A stretch of DNA of 64,000 nt, from positions 1,351,501-1,415,500 of the forward strand of contig JADJUS010000022.1 in assembly GCA_016716905.1 (NCBI GenBank). Reading direction: 5' to 3'. Position 1 is the stretch's first letter; every line of letters begins with the position of its first letter. Below are positions 61,478-64,000 of this stretch, in pieces. The position numbers and the translations under genes are program-made. The stretch comes from Acidobacteriota bacterium. Its GTDB lineage: Bacteria > Acidobacteriota > Vicinamibacteria > Vicinamibacterales > SCN-69-37. A model generated the notes under the pieces. It saw only the letters and a list, made by a program, of their open reading frames with translations. It was not told the DNA's origin and did no database searches.

Positions 61478-61852
61478 ATGCGATTAGGCTTGGTGGTCGG
61501 AGTTGGTGTTGCGCTGGCGCTGGGACTTTGGGTGTATTCGTCGCAGATGGACAACATGGGAAAGGCCGCCGGCGGTGGGTCACCGACGGCGATCATCGAT
61601 ACCGTGGCCGTCAAAACCGACCTGCTCAGCATGGGCGGCGCGATGAAGCAGCAGTTCGCGCTTGAAGGCAAGTACATCTCGCTGGAAGAGCTCCGCGCAC
61701 GCGGTGTGCCCATTCCGACCAGGCGAGGCGCGTTCGAATACACGGCGGAGGTCACCGACCAGACGTTCCTCATCAAGGCGACATACATTGCGCCCGACGG
61801 CACAAAACCGCAGCCGCCACTGACGATTGGTCCAGACATGCTGGTGAAGTAG
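61478..61852 (+). CDS. Small membrane-anchored hypothetical protein
   Basis: The product has 124 residues with AGGAGG 4 nt before the ATG. One N-terminal helix (LVVGVGVALALGLWVYSS) anchors a soluble domain of about 95 residues. The sequence TDLLSMGGAMKQQFALEGKYISLEEL followed by GVPIPTRRGAFEYTAEV resembles the pilin-like or pseudopilin-tail proteins of Acidobacteriota, but it lacks a prepilin cleavage motif. I do not assign a family. It ends shortly before the G/C-only tract, so its true downstream neighbour is uncertain. Confidence 0.75.
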   Translation: MRLGLVVGVGVALALGLWVYSSQMDNMGKAAGGGSPTAIIDTVAVKTDLLSMGGAMKQQFALEGKYISLEELRARGVPIPTRRGAFEYTAEVTDQTFLIKATYIAPDGTKPQPPLTIGPDMLVK

Positions 61853-61864
61853 CGGCACTCGCCT

Positions 61865-62130
<266 letters not shown>

Positions 62131-62139
62131 GAAGCCATC

Positions 62140-63441
62140 GTGAACCGCGGGAACGAACCTGTCTGCATTATTGGCGCCGGACCGGGCGGGCTGGTGATGG
62201 CGGCCGCGTTGAAAGCGCGCGGAATTCCGTTCGAGATCGTCGATGCCGGACGACAACCCGGCGGCATCTGGGACATCGACCGCGACGCGACGCCGATGTA
62301 TGAGTCGGCGCATTTCATTTCGTCGCGGCGGCTGTCGGGGCTGCCCGGCTTCCCGATGCCCGAGTCGTATCCCGACTATCCGAGGCACGACCGCATCCTC
62401 GAATACCTGCGAGCGTTTGCGAAGCATCACGATTTAGCGCGTCACATCACGTTCGGTGTGCGCGTTGACTCGGCATCACGGCGTGATGAGGGCGGGTGGA
62501 CGATTGCCCTCAGCTCAGGCGAGCAGCGCCAGGCTCGCGCACTTTGCGTGGCCACAGGCACCACGTGGTTTCCGAGGGTGCCCGTCGTGCCAGGCCACTT
62601 CGAGGGCGAGGCGTATCATTCGTTTTTTTATCGATCGCCCCGCGAGTTTGAGGGGAAACGCGTCCTCATTGTGGGCGGTGGCAACTCCGCGGCCGACATC
62701 GCGTGCGATGCCGCAAGACACGCGAGCGCCGCATTCATCAGCCTGCGGCGCGGCTATCACTTCATCCCGAAGTTCATCTTCGGCCAGCCGTCGGACGTCT
62801 TCGCGCACTCCGGGCCCCAATTACCCCGCTGGCTCGAGGAACGGGTCTTCGGCTTCCTGATCAACCGCGTCCTTGTGGGCGACCTCACCAAGTACGGCCT
62901 CCCGAAACCGGACCACGCGATCCTCCGGTCCCATCCGATCCTCAACACCCAGATCCTCCACCACCTGGGCCACGGAGATATCTCCGTGCGGAAGGACGTG
63001 GCGTCGCTCGACGGGAAGACTGTGCGTTTCGTTGATGGGACGTCCGAGGAGATCGACTTGATCGTGTGGGCCACGGGCTACGACAAGCCGTTCCCATTCC
63101 TGCGTGAAGAGGATCTGGACCGCAGTGGCGACGCGCTCGATCTCTACCTGAACGTGTTCCACCGGCGTCACGCTGATCTGTTCTTCCTCGGCCTGTTTGA
63201 AACCGATGGTGCCGCGTACTCGCTGGATGGCGCGCAAGCAGCCTTGGTCGCGTCTTATCTCGACCCCCAGACACCGGCGAGTGTGCGTGATGGATTCGAC
63301 ACGTTGCGACGGACCGACCGTCCGGACCTGCGCGGAGGCGTGCGGTACGTCGCCAGCCCTCGACACGACTACTACGTCAAGAGCGACGTGTACGAAAAGG
63401 CGCTGCGACGGGCAGGTAAGGTGCTGCAAAACGATCTCTGA
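62140..63441 (+). CDS. Flavin-containing monooxygenase (second copy)
   Basis: The product has 433 residues with a GTG start at 62140, directly after the G/C tract, so a slightly longer N-terminus cannot be excluded. The FAD motif GAGPGG is near residue 12 and the NADPH motif GGGNSA near 177. An FMO-type fingerprint (FEGEAYHSFFYRSPREFEGKRVLIVGG) and a C-terminal ATGYD follow. The length is typical of bacterial FMOs. The last residues (QNDL) and the stop codon are encoded by a unit of the inverted repeat downstream, so the original C-terminus may have been replaced. Confidence 0.88.
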   Translation: MNRGNEPVCIIGAGPGGLVMAAALKARGIPFEIVDAGRQPGGIWDIDRDATPMYESAHFISSRRLSGLPGFPMPESYPDYPRHDRILEYLRAFAKHHDLARHITFGVRVDSASRRDEGGWTIALSSGEQRQARALCVATGTTWFPRVPVVPGHFEGEAYHSFFYRSPREFEGKRVLIVGGGNSAADIACDAARHASAAFISLRRGYHFIPKFIFGQPSDVFAHSGPQLPRWLEERVFGFLINRVLVGDLTKYGLPKPDHAILRSHPILNTQILHHLGHGDISVRKDVASLDGKTVRFVDGTSEEIDLIVWATGYDKPFPFLREEDLDRSGDALDLYLNVFHRRHADLFFLGLFETDGAAYSLDGAQAALVASYLDPQTPASVRDGFDTLRRTDRPDLRGGVRYVASPRHDYYVKSDVYEKALRRAGKVLQNDL

Positions 63442-63528
63442 GGACAAAACGACCTCTGAGGTAATTACCGTCCGCATTTAGCGGTAATTACCTCAGAGGT
63501 CGTTTTGTTTCAGAGGTCGTTTTGTCCC
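63428..63528. repeat. Perfect 27-bp inverted repeat built from a 16-bp unit
   Basis: Arms at 63444-63470 and 63482-63508 are perfectly complementary with an 11-nt loop. The inner arm ends are GTAATTACCG / CGGTAATTAC. The outer part is the unit AAAACGACCTCTGAGG, which appears once more on each side (63428-63443 with one change, and 63512-63526). The hairpin sits between convergent genes and may also terminate transcription. Confidence 0.88.
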
Positions 63529-64000
63529 TAGTGCCGCCATCGCGGCCCAGTAACCACACATGCCGTGCACGCCAACGCCGGGTGGCGTTGATGACGAACA
63601 CAGGTACACCCCGTCGATCGGTGTGCGATAGGGATTGAGGCTCGCCACGGGCCTTGCAAAGACTTGCGCGAGATCTGCGGCGCCGCCGGTGATGTCGCCG
63701 CCGACCAGATTCGCGTTCCGTTGCTCCAGCGCAGCCGGTCCGGCCGAGTGGCGCGTAGAAATGCAGTCACGGAATCCGGGGGCGTATCGCTCAATCTGAT
63801 CTTCAATCGCCTCGGTCATGTCCACCGTGCATCCGTGTGGCACGTGACAGTACGCCCACAACGTGTGCCGGCCCGACGGTGCCCGGCTGTCATCGAACAA
63901 CGTCGGCTGCACGACCAGTACATACGGGCGCTCCGGCACCGTACCGTTCCATGACGACCGCTCGCTGGACGCAATCTCCTGGAGGGTACCGCCCAGATGA
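63493..64000 (-). CDS. Phytoene-desaturase-like FAD oxidoreductase, C-terminal part
   Basis: The frame is open to the window edge, so the N-terminal FAD domain is not seen. The visible 168 residues show VLVVQPTLFDDSRAPSGRHTLWAYCHVP, IEDQIERYAPGFRDCI and YLCSSSTPPGVGVHGMCGYWAA. These are characteristic of the C-terminus of CrtI/phytoene dehydrogenase-like or NAD(P)/FAD-dependent oxidoreductases. The final residues (QNDL) and the TGA come from the adjacent repeat, exactly as in the convergent monooxygenase. Whether it acts in carotenoid synthesis cannot be decided; no other crt gene is in view. Confidence 0.85.
   Translation of the reverse strand, partial: HLGGTLQEIASSERSSWNGTVPERPYVLVVQPTLFDDSRAPSGRHTLWAYCHVPHGCTVDMTEAIEDQIERYAPGFRDCISTRHSAGPAALEQRNANLVGGDITGGAADLAQVFARPVASLNPYRTPIDGVYLCSSSTPPGVGVHGMCGYWAAMAALGTKRPLKQNDL

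Overview
The window is a gene-dense, high-GC bacterial chromosome segment. Its gene content suggests Acidobacteriota, most likely class Vicinamibacteria. This is inferred from characteristic families: a PadR regulator coupled to a very large MacB/FtsX-type permease of the ADOP kind, two Ser/Thr kinases fused to TPR or TolB-like propeller domains, carboxypeptidase-regulatory-domain TonB receptors, a sortilin-type BNR protein, two DUF1800/DUF1501 pairs, a CHAT-TPR protein, and an atypical sigma factor with a zinc-finger anti-sigma. No rRNA, tRNA, CRISPR array, transposase, integrase or phage gene was recognised.

Layout. 1-3.3 kb: a truncated amidohydrolase, a flavin monooxygenase and an OmpR-type winged-helix regulator. 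3.5-12 kb: a TonB receptor, a small DUF6526 membrane protein, the PadR/ADOP pair and a PQQ-propeller protein. 12-17.8 kb: a TPR Ser/Thr kinase and the first DUF1800-DUF1501 pair. 17.8-21.2 kb: a FAD amine/amino-acid oxidase, divergent from an APC permease and a dimethylargininase-like hydrolase. 21.3-28.1 kb: a CPBP protease, a second Ser/Thr kinase and a sortilin-like protein. 28.2-33.9 kb: a second TonB receptor, a small membrane protein, a frameshifted hydroxyacid dehydrogenase, a lipoprotein and a methionine-type aminotransferase. 33.9-40 kb: a GH123-like hydrolase and a DUF5107-TPR protein. 40-45.9 kb: a tightly overlapping asd-lysC-dapB-dapA-dapD-dapE operon for the succinylase DAP/lysine pathway, preceded by an attenuator-like terminator. 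46.2-54.5 kb: DUF1800-DUF1501-CHAT on the minus strand, divergent from the sigma/anti-sigma pair. 54.7-59.1 kb: a cbb3-type oxidase operon (DsrE-like, CcoN, fused CcoO-CcoP, a 50-residue CcoQ-like peptide and a TsdA-like dihaem cytochrome). 59.2-61.9 kb: an amidohydrolase, divergent from a threonine dehydratase-like enzyme, and a small exported protein. 61.87-62.13 kb is an almost pure G/C tract that looks like a sequencing or assembly artefact; adjacency across it should not be trusted. 62.1-64 kb: a second flavin monooxygenase and the C-terminal end of a phytoene-desaturase-like oxidoreductase.

The most interesting structure is in the narrow gaps. (i) A REPIN-like family consists of paired, inverted hairpins whose stems vary with compensatory changes while the 8-nt loop stays conserved. 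A second palindrome family and several short tandem repeats also occur, and some of these repeats supply the last codons and stop codons of neighbouring genes. (ii) Several genes have a -10-like hexamer 4-9 nt before the start codon, including three divergent pairs only 20-34 bp apart. This suggests leaderless, bidirectional promoters. (iii) The lysine operon has a terminator directly upstream of its first ribosome binding site, with short leader ORFs and alternative pairings, as expected of a transcription attenuator.
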